DNA of 7,420 nucleotides, taken from contig JAITAZ010000218.1 of assembly GCA_031283825.1 (NCBI GenBank), positions 1 to 7,420 of the forward strand, in the 5' to 3' direction. A program made the position numbers and the translations under genes. This document shows positions 1-6,035 of the stretch, piece by piece. The notes under the pieces were generated by a model. It did no database searches. It was not told where the DNA came from and was given only the letters and a program-made list of their open reading frames with translations. The stretch comes from Planctomycetaceae bacterium. GTDB taxonomy: Bacteria > Planctomycetota > Planctomycetia > Pirellulales > Thermoguttaceae. Within the stretch, counting starts at the first letter, position 1, and the number at the start of each line of letters is the position of its first letter.

Positions 1-1
1 A

Positions 2-322
2 AGAAAAATGCAAAGACGACTAATAACTGTATTAGAACGAACCCCCTACGGTATTAAATATTTCGCAAAACGCGATAAAGTCGCTATAGCTAGAGGTAAA
101 ACTGAAGGTATCGCCGAAGGTATAACCGAAGGTATAGCAAAAGGTAAAGCCGAAGGTATCGCCGAAGGCATAATACGAGTTTTAACTCGTCGATTTAACT
201 CGATGCCGAAAAAATTGCAAAGGCAAATTATGGAAATTAAAGATATTGATAAACTCGACGAACTTATAGGTATCGCCGCAACGTGCGTATCAATCGACGA
301 ATTCGCTGACACATTTAATTAA
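2..322 (+). CDS. C-terminal part of a repeat-tailed protein, probably Rpn/PD-(D/E)XK nuclease-like (5'-partial)
   Basis: The frame is open to the left edge of the window (codons AGA and AAA precede the first ATG at 8), so this is probably the 3' end of a longer gene; a stand-alone 104-residue protein starting at 8 is the alternative. Counting from that Met, residues 1-28 are basic (RRLITVLERTPYGIKYFAKRD). Residues 29-56 are seven tetrapeptides of the pattern [E/K/R]G[I/K][A/T]. The rest is a helical tail with RVLTRRF, a leucine/isoleucine-rich stretch and an SIDEFAD end. That order (charged EG-repeat linker, then LxRRF...L..I..SLDEF) is one I associate with the C-termini of Rpn-family recombination-promoting nucleases and DUF4351-like proteins. 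The nuclease domain itself is not in the window, so the family assignment is an inference. The stop codon is 12 bases before a hairpin with a T-run. Confidence 0.6.
   Translation, partial: RKMQRRLITVLERTPYGIKYFAKRDKVAIARGKTEGIAEGITEGIAKGKAEGIAEGIIRVLTRRFNSMPKKLQRQIMEIKDIDKLDELIGIAATCVSIDEFADTFN
92..175 (+). repeat. In-frame 12-bp tandem repeat encoding EGIA-type tetrapeptides
   Basis: Seven consecutive 12-bp units, consensus GAAGGTATCGCC, encode RGKT, EGIA, EGIT, EGIA, KGKA, EGIA and EGII. The period is a multiple of three, so copy number can change without breaking the frame. Such charged Gly-rich linkers are common near the C-termini of Rpn-like proteins. Confidence 0.85.
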
Positions 323-333
323 ACATTAAAAAT

Positions 334-404
334 AAACGTAACCATTCACGGGTTTTTAAAATTCCTCTGTTATCAGTGTTTAAAAACCGTGAACAGTTAC
401 GTTT
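334..404 (+). repeat. Dispersed palindromic element, copy 1 (possible terminator of the upstream gene)
   Basis: Arms at 334-360 and 379-404 are near-perfect inverted copies sharing aaacgtaac, ttcacgg and tttttaaa, with two mismatches and one bulged base. The 18-base loop lies at 361-378. A run of six T follows the second arm (402-407), so on the + strand it could end transcription of the gene stopping at 322. Copies at 5821-5899 and 7188-7252 show it is a repeat family and not just a local terminator. The loop read on the minus strand resembles the loop of the 5821 copy, so the two copies lie in opposite orientation. Confidence 0.8.
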
Positions 405-577
405 TTTAAGGGACAAGAGGGACGATAGGGACATTAAGGACAGAAAGGACATTGTTGTTTGAAATCGAATATTAACGACTCCAATGATATTACTCTTGAG
501 TTTTTTCAATTAGATTAAAACAACAACGTCGCTATTGTTCCTTTTGTCCCTAACGTCCCTTTTGTCCCTTAAAAAAA
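402..577. repeat. Large inverted repeat built from 9-bp GGAC units, upstream of leuS
   Basis: The left arm contains five 9-bp units starting with GGAC (411-455), preceded by TTTTTTAAG and followed by TGTTT. The right arm contains five units in inverse orientation (523-567), preceded by AAAACA and followed by CTTAAAAAAA. Unit order is partly conserved between arms: ggacaagag and ggacgatag on the left match ggacaaaag and ggacgttag on the reverse strand of the right. The AT-rich core, about 56 bp, lies at 461-516. The structure ends 43 bases before the leuS start, so a leader transcript crossing it could form a long hairpin. It has none of the conserved T-box sequence that leuS leaders of Gram-positive bacteria carry. 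Confidence 0.75.
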
Positions 578-619
578 TTACCTTTAAACTTCTCTAAAAA
601 AATTCAACTAAATTAAAAC

Positions 620-3565
620 ATGAGATATAATCCTGCAATAATCGAACCCAAGTGGCAATCATATTGGGCGAAAAATAATACATTCGCGACGCCGCAAGTT
701 CCATCGGGGAAAAAGATGTATATTCTTGACATGTTTCCATATCCAAGCGGAAACGGTTTGCACGTTGGACACCCCGAAGGCTACACCGCAACCGATATCG
801 TCAGCCGTTTTGAAACCATGAACGGAACAACCGTATTGCATCCAATGGGATGGGACGCCTTCGGTTTGCCCGCCGAACAACAAGCTAAAAAAACCGGAAT
901 CCCACCTCGTCAAATAACCGAAACTAATATCGACAACTTCCGCCGACAACTCAAAATGCTCGGATTCTCATACGACTGGAATCGCGAAATCGCAACTACC
1001 GACATCAAATATTTCAAATGGACTCAATACATCTTTCTGATGCTCTACAACACTTGGTTCGATCACGAATCACAAAAAGGACGACCAATCTCCGAATTGC
1101 CAATTCCGCCCGAAGTCGCCGACGTCGAATCATATAAAAACGAACATCGACTCGCTTATCAAATTGAAGCGCCCGTTAATTGGTGTCCGGCGCTTGGAAC
1201 GGTGTTGTCAAACGAAGAAGTAATACAAGGTCGAAGCGAGCGCGGGAATCATCCGGTCGTAAGAATGCCGCTAAGACAATGGATGCTAAAAATCACCGCC
1301 TACGCCGATAGACTCGAAAACGATCTCGAACAACTCGATTGGTCAGAAAGCATTAAAACGTTGCAAAAAAATTGGATCGGTCGAAGCGTCGGAGCAGAAG
1401 TCGATTTCTATATCGGCAAATTATTTTCCGTTACAAAAAATAATTCAAACAAAACAGACTCCAATTCCGACTCCAAACTTGACTCTAAATCCGAATCTAA
1501 ATTTTCTACCGACGAATTTAATACGTGGAAAAAAGAACGCGAGCAATCCGGTTTCCCTCGTAAACCCTCCGACGACGTTTTGCGAATTTACACGACTCGT
1601 CCCGACACGTTATTCGGCGCGACATACATGGTCATCGCGCCGGAGCATCCGCTTGTCGGCAAGTTGACGACAGATCAGGAGCGTCAATCGGTAGAAAAAT
1701 ATTGCGAGCAAGCGGCGTCGAAAAGCGATCTTGATCGAACTGATTTAGCCAAAGAAAAGACCGGAGTTTTTACCGGTTCGTTTGCAATAAATCCGTTGAC
1801 CGGAAAACCAATTCCGATTTGGGTTGCCGATTATGTTTTGATTTCTTACGGCACGGGCGCGATTATGGCAGTTCCGGCGCATGATTCGCGAGATTTTGAA
1901 TTTGCCAAAGCGTTTAATCTGCCGATTATTCAAGTCGTTCAGAAGGTCGCGAAGTCGGACGCAAAATCGGACTCGTCTGACGGCGGAATTATCGTAACGA
2001 AAAATACTGTCGAGCTTGACGAGGCGTTTACGGGTTTAGGCGTAGCGGTCAACAGTGGACAATACGACGGGTTGAGTACGGTTGCGTTTAAGGAAAAAAT
2101 TACGGCGGATTTGTTGAAATCTGGGATTGGTCGCGGGGCGGTGAATTATAAAATTCGCGATTGGCTTTTTAGTAGGCAACATTTTTGGGGCGAACCGTTT
2201 CCGATTCTGCATGAACTCGACGACGCCGGAAATTTAACGGGCAAAACGATTCCGCTTGACGTCTCCGAACTTCCGCTTGACATACCGACCGGTCTGACTT
2301 TCGACGCGAAACATAATTCGCCGGAGCCGCCGCTAGAACGCGCGTCGGAAGATTGGTTGTATATTTTTCGTAACGGAAAAAAATACAAGCGTGAGACAAA
2401 CACGATGCCGCAATGGGCTGGCTCATGTTGGTACTATCTGCGATACATCGACCCGAACAACGACGCGGCGTTAATTGATCCAGCTCTTGAGCGAGCGTGG
2501 ATGCCGGTTGATCTTTATGTCGGCGGAGCGGAACATGCGGTTTTGCATCTGCTTTATGCGAGATTCTGGCATAAAGTTTTATTCGATTATGGAATTGTTT
2601 CGCAACCGGAGCCGTTTAAGAAGTTAGTAAATCAAGGAATGATTTTGGGCGAGATGGAATTTACGGGATTCAAAAATTCCGGCGGCGGTTGGATTTCGGC
2701 GGAGTTGGTTGACATTGATCGCGATGGCGGCGGGGCGTTGAAAACCGACAGCGGCGTGAAATTGCAGGGCGTCAAGATTGACAACAAGCAGGTTGTAAAA
2801 CGGGGCGAAAATTTTGTGCTTGTCGAGGATGAGCGGATTCAAGTTGACAGTAGAGCGAACAAGATGTCGAAGAGTCGCGGGAATGTGATCAATCCTGATT
2901 CGATAGTTTCCGATTACGGCGCGGATTCGTTGCGGCTTTACGAGATGTTTATGGGACCATTGGAGTCGGTAAAACCTTGGTCGATGGACGGCGTTAATGG
3001 AGTTCGCGGTTTTCTCGATAGAGTTTGGAAGATGATTGTTTCGATTTCGGCGGAGGAATCTACGTTGGACGAATTGGTGCAAGGGGTCGAACCGACGGAA
3101 GTTCAGAATCGAATGTTGCACAAGACGATTAAGATAGTTACGGAAGACATTCGCAACATGTCTTTCAACACGGCGATTGCGAGAATGATGGAGTTTACGA
3201 ATTTTTTCTTAAAAGAGCGGATTAGACCGAAATCGGCGATGGAGAAATTCGTGTTGATATTATCGCCGTTTGCGCCGCATATTGCGGAGGAGTTGTGGTC
3301 GATTTTGGGACATGACAAAACAATTACGTTTGAGAAATGGCCCTCTTTCGACGAATCGGCGATTAAAGAAACAACGATTGAGATTCCGGTATCGATCAAT
3401 GGCAAGTTGCGTTCAAAGGTAGTTGTATCGGCGGACGCAGACGAATCAACGATTGAAAATATCGCGATTGCAGACCCAAAAATCAACAGTTTAATCGAAG
3501 GAAAAACAATCGTAAAAAAAATTATAGTACGCGGAAAAATGGTAAATCTAGTAATTAAAGAGTAA
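620..3565 (+). CDS. leuS: Leucyl-tRNA synthetase
   Basis: Cytoplasmic class I aminoacyl-tRNA synthetase that charges tRNA-Leu with leucine using ATP and edits mischarged tRNA. The class I signatures are HVGH at residues 48-51 (in [16 protein letters not shown]) and KMSKS at 748-752. The CP1 editing domain shows TTRPDT near 325-330 and [15 protein letters not shown] at 411-425, which contains the conserved editing aspartates. The leucine-specific insertion precedes KMSKS, and the tRNA-binding C-terminal domain covers roughly 919-981. The length of 981 residues exceeds the E. coli enzyme (860). Much of the excess lies in CP1, including an S/D/K-rich stretch at about 272-295 and a shorter one at 442-456. 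Around 188-212 the sequence keeps NWCP but has [10 protein letters not shown] where many bacterial enzymes have a Cys-rich zinc module, so that module has lost its cysteines. The start at 620 gives the expected N-terminus ([13 protein letters not shown]). There is no Shine-Dalgarno site; the leader is AT-rich and ends AAAAC. Third-position composition shifts from C-rich to G-rich along the gene. Confidence 0.98.
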   Translation: MRYNPAIIEPKWQSYWAKNNTFATPQVPSGKKMYILDMFPYPSGNGLHVGHPEGYTATDIVSRFETMNGTTVLHPMGWDAFGLPAEQQAKKTGIPPRQITETNIDNFRRQLKMLGFSYDWNREIATTDIKYFKWTQYIFLMLYNTWFDHESQKGRPISELPIPPEVADVESYKNEHRLAYQIEAPVNWCPALGTVLSNEEVIQGRSERGNHPVVRMPLRQWMLKITAYADRLENDLEQLDWSESIKTLQKNWIGRSVGAEVDFYIGKLFSVTKNNSNKTDSNSDSKLDSKSESKFSTDEFNTWKKEREQSGFPRKPSDDVLRIYTTRPDTLFGATYMVIAPEHPLVGKLTTDQERQSVEKYCEQAASKSDLDRTDLAKEKTGVFTGSFAINPLTGKPIPIWVADYVLISYGTGAIMAVPAHDSRDFEFAKAFNLPIIQVVQKVAKSDAKSDSSDGGIIVTKNTVELDEAFTGLGVAVNSGQYDGLSTVAFKEKITADLLKSGIGRGAVNYKIRDWLFSRQHFWGEPFPILHELDDAGNLTGKTIPLDVSELPLDIPTGLTFDAKHNSPEPPLERASEDWLYIFRNGKKYKRETNTMPQWAGSCWYYLRYIDPNNDAALIDPALERAWMPVDLYVGGAEHAVLHLLYARFWHKVLFDYGIVSQPEPFKKLVNQGMILGEMEFTGFKNSGGGWISAELVDIDRDGGGALKTDSGVKLQGVKIDNKQVVKRGENFVLVEDERIQVDSRANKMSKSRGNVINPDSIVSDYGADSLRLYEMFMGPLESVKPWSMDGVNGVRGFLDRVWKMIVSISAEESTLDELVQGVEPTEVQNRMLHKTIKIVTEDIRNMSFNTAIARMMEFTNFFLKERIRPKSAMEKFVLILSPFAPHIAEELWSILGHDKTITFEKWPSFDESAIKETTIEIPVSINGKLRSKVVVSADADESTIENIAIADPKINSLIEGKTIVKKIIVRGKMVNLVIKE

Positions 3566-3571
3566 GGAAAA

Positions 3572-3595
3572 ATTCGGAATTCGGAATTCGGAATT
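3572..3595. repeat. Heptamer array, ATTCGGA x3 plus ATT
   Basis: Three exact ATTCGGA heptamers followed by ATT begin six bases after the leuS stop codon. The same unit on the opposite strand (ATTCCGA) recurs at 3759-3789, 6012-6035 and 7213-7229, and in this orientation at 5785-5801. Every array ends with ATT. The unit contains GAATTC, so the array is partly self-complementary. Confidence 0.9.
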
Positions 3596-3604
3596 ATTCA
3601 TTTG

Positions 3605-3681
3605 TTTTCCTTTTTCTGCGTTTTTTGCGTTTAAATTTAATAAACACTTTAAATGCAGAAAATTAGCAGAAAATTAGGAAA
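3605..3681. repeat. Imperfect palindrome rich in TTTCTGCG/GCAGAAAA
   Basis: The left arm at 3605-3635 (ttttcc, ctgcg, gcgtttaaa) pairs imperfectly with 3648-3681 (tttaaatgcag, agcag, aggaaa). It sits between the two heptamer arrays of the leuS-aroK spacer. Similar TTTTCTGCGTTAAA sequence occurs at 5926-5944 in the next spacer but one. It could be a weak bidirectional terminator or a decayed repeat; no long uninterrupted G/C stem is present. Confidence 0.5.
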
Positions 3682-3721
3682 GTAAAATTCAGAATAAATA
3701 TTGTTACAAATATTTATTTGT

Positions 3722-3742
3722 TGTAATTGTTCACTGGTTTTT
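3722..3742 (+). repeat. Degenerate half copy of the dispersed palindromic element
   Basis: The stretch tgtaattgttcact, followed by ggtttttag, aligns with the left arm of the 7188 copy (tgtaaccgttcac, then ggttttttaaa), with two substitutions and an extra base. As in the 7188 copy, it is followed by heptamers of ATTCCGA type. The second arm is missing or unrecognisable. Confidence 0.5.
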
Positions 3743-3744
3743 AG

Positions 3745-3789
3745 ATTCATAATTCATAATTCCGAATTCCGCATTCCGAATTCCGAATT
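3745..3789. repeat. Heptamer array, six units in register plus ATT
   Basis: Two variant units (ATTCATA) at 3745-3758 are followed in the same 7-bp register by ATTCCGA, ATTCCGC, ATTCCGA, ATTCCGA and a closing ATT. The orientation is opposite to the array at 3572-3595, so the two bracket the leuS-aroK spacer as inverted repeats. The array ends nine bases before the aroK start codon. Confidence 0.85.
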
Positions 3790-3798
3790 TAAAAAAAC

Positions 3799-4308
3799 AT
3801 GATATTAGTTGGATACAGAGCTACGGGCAAGACGACGGTTGCGTCGATATTGAGTGATCGTTTTTTGATTCCTGCGATTGATAGCGATAAGGAAATAGAG
3901 CGTGAAGCCGGAAAGAGTATCGCGGAGATTTTTGCGAGTTGTGGAGAAATTGTATTTCGTGATATGGAAGAGTCTATAATTTCGCGATTATTATTGCGTG
4001 GTGATTCTATGATTCTTTCGACTGGCGGTGGCGTGATTTTGCGTGAATCTACAAGAGAAAAACTTCGTCTTTCTGGTAAAGTTGTGTGGTTGCAAGCGTC
4101 GCCGGAAATAATTTTAGGACGAATGCAAGCTGACTCAAAAAGTAAAACGACTCGACCGAGTTTAACGTCGTTGCCTCCTCTTGATGAGATTATAGAGTTA
4201 TTAGAAAAACGAAAATCTCTTTACGAGCAAGTTTCGACGATATCAATCAACACCGACAATTTAACCCCAACTCAAATCGCCGACCAATGCGAAAAATTTC
4301 TAAAATAA
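3799..4308 (+). CDS. aroK: Shikimate kinase
   Basis: Phosphorylates shikimate to shikimate 3-phosphate with ATP in the cytoplasmic pathway to chorismate and aromatic amino acids. The protein has 169 residues, normal for the family. The Walker A loop is GYRATGKT at 5-12. The DSD at 28-30 supplies the Mg/shikimate-binding aspartates. R54 in the VFRDMEE segment and the GGG at 75-77 correspond to the known shikimate-binding residues. The lid arginine is R118 (TTRPSL), and R137 in EKRKSLY matches the second adenine/shikimate-side arginine. The ATG at 3799 leaves only four residues before the P-loop, which is tight but fits, and no in-frame upstream ATG is apparent. There is no Shine-Dalgarno site; the start is preceded by a run of A then C. 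The gene is 233 bp after leuS on the same strand, but the repeat-filled spacer argues against simple cotranscription. Confidence 0.96.
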   Translation: MILVGYRATGKTTVASILSDRFLIPAIDSDKEIEREAGKSIAEIFASCGEIVFRDMEESIISRLLLRGDSMILSTGGGVILRESTREKLRLSGKVVWLQASPEIILGRMQADSKSKTTRPSLTSLPPLDEIIELLEKRKSLYEQVSTISINTDNLTPTQIADQCEKFLK

Positions 4309-4320
4309 AATAATTTGTCA

Positions 4321-4338
4321 TACCGCTGAAATATTACA
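4321..4338. repeat. Divergent copy of the outer motif of the 322-bp palindrome
   Basis: The sequence taccgctgaaatattac resembles tattccactgatatattac, the outer motif of the element at 4442-4763. It lies 12 bases after the aroK stop. A closer relative of this variant (tattacgctgaaatattac) lies at 4884-4903, so the two mark both ends of the aroK to prepilin-peptidase spacer. Confidence 0.5.
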
Positions 4339-4441
4339 AAAATTTCCTCTTGACTTGGATTGTTAGAATTATTATTATCCGTCAATCGAGTTGTGTTGTA
4401 GCGGAATTTTGGTTACAGCGTAACTGATTTAACCTAAAATC

Positions 4442-4763
4442 GTAATATATCAGTGGAATAATTTTACCGGACAATTTTATTTTTCTTTGTCCTGCAAGGA
4501 CAGTACTTTATTAACCGTATGCTTTAGCATACGGTAACAGCAATAACACATTTAAAAGTCCCGCTAGGGACGACACTTGATATTAAGAACGAGATACAAT
4601 TTTTTTGCGTTATCATGTGTCGTCCTTGCAGGACTTAGTAATTCGGGGGACTTTACCGTAAGCTAAAGCATACGGTTAATAAAGTGTCGTCCCTAGCGGG
4701 ACTGAAGAATCTACGATTCAACGAAAATACAATGCTGTTACAATTATTCCACTGATATATTAC
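4442..4763. mobile_element. 322-bp nested palindromic element without a gene (MITE-like or giant hairpin)
   Basis: The outer arms are a perfect 22-bp inverted repeat (4442-4463 and 4742-4763, core ATATCAGTGGAAT). Inside, 4506-4537 pairs with 4653-4684 (32 bp, one mismatch). The motif AGTCCYGCWARGGACGACAC at 4557-4576 pairs with its inverse near 4616-4634. A shorter form of that motif at 4489-4502 pairs with the copy at 4685-4703. The arms therefore nest in order down to a loop of about 37 bases (4579-4615). No transposase or plausible protein is encoded; the open frame across it on the minus strand is translated repeat. A non-autonomous mobile element, a REP/BIME-like cluster or a long structured RNA are all possible; no target-site duplication was established. 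Confidence 0.7.
4514..4535. repeat. Perfect short hairpin inside the left half of the nested palindrome
   Basis: The 10-bp arms ACCGTATGCT and AGCATACGGT are separated by two bases. The inverse copy in the right half (about 4655-4676) carries one substitution in the stem. Each half can therefore fold on itself as well as pair with the other half, allowing two alternative structures. Confidence 0.8.
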
Positions 4764-4810
4764 AAATAAGGTTCGTCTTTCATCGCCTTGATAATAATTA
4801 AAAAAACAAA

Positions 4811-4830
4811 TATTCCACTGATATATTACC
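4811..4830. repeat. Extra solo copy of the outer motif (TATTCCACTGATATATTACC)
   Basis: This matches the right outer arm of the nested palindrome (4745-4763) in the same orientation and lies 47 bp beyond it, with no matching left arm. It shows that the motif moves or persists independently of the whole element. Confidence 0.8.
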
Positions 4831-4843
4831 AAATTTTTTATCA

Positions 4844-4905
4844 AATTTAAACGCAGAATATCGCGTAAATAAGCCGTTATAAATATTACGCTGAAATATT
4901 ACCAA
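4844..4905. repeat. Second type of dispersed sequence, ending in CGCTGAAATATTACC
   Basis: Contains tttaaacgcagaat, then cgttataaatatt (4875-4887), then acgctgaaatattacc. The 13-mer cgttataaatatt recurs exactly at 5981-5993, also followed within a few bases by gctgaaa. Both copies lie in spacers next to the prepilin-peptidase gene, one on each side. The function is unknown. Confidence 0.5.
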
Positions 4906-4930
4906 ATATATTACTGAATAATTATGAAAA

Positions 4931-5764
4931 TTAAGCCAAGCATAAATTATAAATAATTATTACCCAAACCGCGCCCGTTAAAAGTAAATATAAACGCTTC
5001 TTCTTACTATATCGAAAATAAAACGCTGAAATAATCGTTACAAAAAATAAAAGCGGAATCGAAATCATTCCGCATCCGAATCCAATTATTACGGCGGTTA
5101 AAAACGGCAATAATATTCGTAACGAAAATTCAAATCTGCCGCGATTTTTTAATCTCGATTTTTTTCTTTTTCGCGAATTGTCGTTATTCGGAAAATAAAA
5201 CCGAAAACCTACAATCATAATCGCAGTCGAAATAATTATCGTTACAATAACGAAAAATAAATTAACGCCGTTTAATTTTGTATAAAACTCAATTTTGTCT
5301 AAATAATAAAACGCTATCGGACTAATTATCGTTACAGGAATAAATAATTTGACCGGTATTTTATTTCGATCAAATTCAATTAGTCCGGCGGCAAATAATG
5401 TAACGATAATTCCAAAATAATATAACGAAATAACAATATTCTCAAAAGGCAAAATATCGCTACAAGAATAAAAAATAACGGCGGAAATTGATCCCGAAAT
5501 CAAACCAGAAATCGCCTCCACTACCGGATAACGCAGACTAATCAACTCGCGACAATCACGACATCGACCGCCAAGCATTATCCAACCAAACACCGGAACA
5601 TTGTCATAAGGACGTATCAACCGCTTACACTTCGGACAATGAGACGACGGATACGAAAGCGATAAACCAAATGGTAAACGATAAATCACAACATTCAAAA
5701 AACTACCAACACAACTACCAATTAAAATCGCTAAAATAATACAAAATATACTCGACAATGACAT
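4931..5764 (-). CDS. Prepilin-peptidase-like (A24 family) polytopic membrane protein, divergent catalytic region
   Basis: Probably a type IV prepilin/pseudopilin leader peptidase homologue in the inner membrane. The N-terminal domain is clear: a hydrophobic first helix, GSFLNVVIYRLP at 20-31, then a zinc-type pair HCPKC (43/46) and CRDC (68/71), with RPYDNVPVFGW between them and SLRYPVVEAISG after. This is the cytosolic DiS_P_DiS (N-methyltransferase) domain of PilD-like enzymes. Several membrane helices follow. The catalytic half is unusual. Where PilD has ID-x-D with Pro five residues on, this protein has LIEFDRNKIP (E130, D132, P137), so the canonical first Asp position is Glu. No GxGD motif exists; the region before the last helices reads GRFEFSLRILLPF, after a very basic loop at 198-210. 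The length of 277 fits the family. No pilus or type II secretion genes are in the window. The start at 5764 gives a good first helix; there is no Shine-Dalgarno site. Confidence 0.85.
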   Translation of the reverse strand: MSLSSIFCIILAILIGSCVGSFLNVVIYRLPFGLSLSYPSSHCPKCKRLIRPYDNVPVFGWIMLGGRCRDCRELISLRYPVVEAISGLISGSISAVIFYSCSDILPFENIVISLYYFGIIVTLFAAGLIEFDRNKIPVKLFIPVTIISPIAFYYLDKIEFYTKLNGVNLFFVIVTIIISTAIMIVGFRFYFPNNDNSRKRKKSRLKNRGRFEFSLRILLPFLTAVIIGFGCGMISIPLLFFVTIISAFYFRYSKKKRLYLLLTGAVWVIIIYNLCLA

Positions 5765-5784
5765 GATAATTTTAAAAGTAAAGA

Positions 5785-5801
5785 ATTCGGAATTCGGAAT
5801 T
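5785..5801. repeat. Heptamer array, ATTCGGA x2 plus ATT
   Basis: Two exact heptamers plus ATT lie 20 bases upstream of the start codon of the prepilin-peptidase-like gene, so they are within its probable leader or promoter. Paired with the inverse array at 6012-6035, it brackets the spacer between the two minus-strand genes. Confidence 0.88.
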
Positions 5802-5820
5802 TTTGTAACGATATTTCATC

Positions 5821-5899
5821 GCAATATGCGTAACCGTTCACAGTTTTTAAACACGGATAATAGGCGAATTTTAAAACCCGTGAACGGTTACCAATATGC
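5821..5899. repeat. Dispersed palindromic element, copy 2
   Basis: The 12-bp core gtaaccgttcac (5830-5841) is perfectly inverted at 5880-5891. The stem extends imperfectly outward (gcaatatg / caatatgc) and inward (A/T-rich). The loop, around 5851-5870, reads cacggataataggcgaat, which matches the reverse complement of the loop of copy 1 at 361-378 in most positions. It lies downstream of the hydrolase gene and upstream of the prepilin-peptidase-like gene on the minus strand, so it could separate their transcripts, but no long T-run follows. Confidence 0.82.
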
Positions 5900-5948
5900 T
5901 TTCTGTTTTTTCTGCGATATTTTGCATTTTCTGCGTTAAAATTTAGCG

Positions 5949-6006
5949 TTAAAGTTAAACTCCAAAAACGTAGAATGAATCGTTATAAATATTCCAGCTG
6001 AAAATT
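5949..6006. repeat. Related copy of the CGTTATAAATATT-GCTGAAA sequence
   Basis: Contains cgttataaatatt at 5981-5993 followed by ccagctgaaaattattt, which parallels 4875-4903. The upstream half is much diverged (tagcgttaaagtt). It ends just before the heptamer array at 6012. Confidence 0.45.
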
Positions 6007-6011
6007 ATTTA

Positions 6012-6035
6012 ATTCCGAATTCCGAATTCCGAATT
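6012..6035. repeat. Heptamer array, ATTCCGA x3 plus ATT, running into a stop codon
   Basis: Three exact ATTCCGA heptamers plus ATT. The last base (6035) is also the last base of the hydrolase stop codon on the minus strand (6035-6037), so the array directly abuts the coding end. Its orientation is opposite to the array at 5785-5801. Confidence 0.9.

Noticed and set aside
315..509. Open frame on the minus strand (64 codons)
   Set aside because: Its sequence is a translation of palindromic copy 1 and the GGAC array (for example RFLNTDNRGILKTREW comes from the hairpin), so it is very likely a spurious gene created by repeats.
402..619. T-box or other known leader riboswitch upstream of leuS
   Set aside because: No T-box conserved bulge or specifier arrangement is visible, and the structure is made of tandem 9-bp units.
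2624..3121. 165-codon open frame on the minus strand
   Set aside because: It is antisense to the conserved LeuRS core including KMSKS, and its His/Arg/Asn-rich composition is typical of a shadow frame.
3566..3798. leuS-aroK as an operon with a regulatory spacer
   Set aside because: The spacer is 233 bp of repeats with no recognisable promoter or leader, and the two functions are unrelated. Co-direction alone is not enough.
4653..4844. Open frame on the minus strand (63 codons) with a repeated IYQWN motif
   Set aside because: IYQWN and SPARDDT are translations of the outer and GTCC motifs of the nested palindrome. There is no start context or domain, so it is treated as a repeat artefact.
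4309..4930. CRISPR array
   Set aside because: The repeats are inverted, of unequal spacing and of several types. There are no direct repeats with uniform unique spacers and no cas genes.
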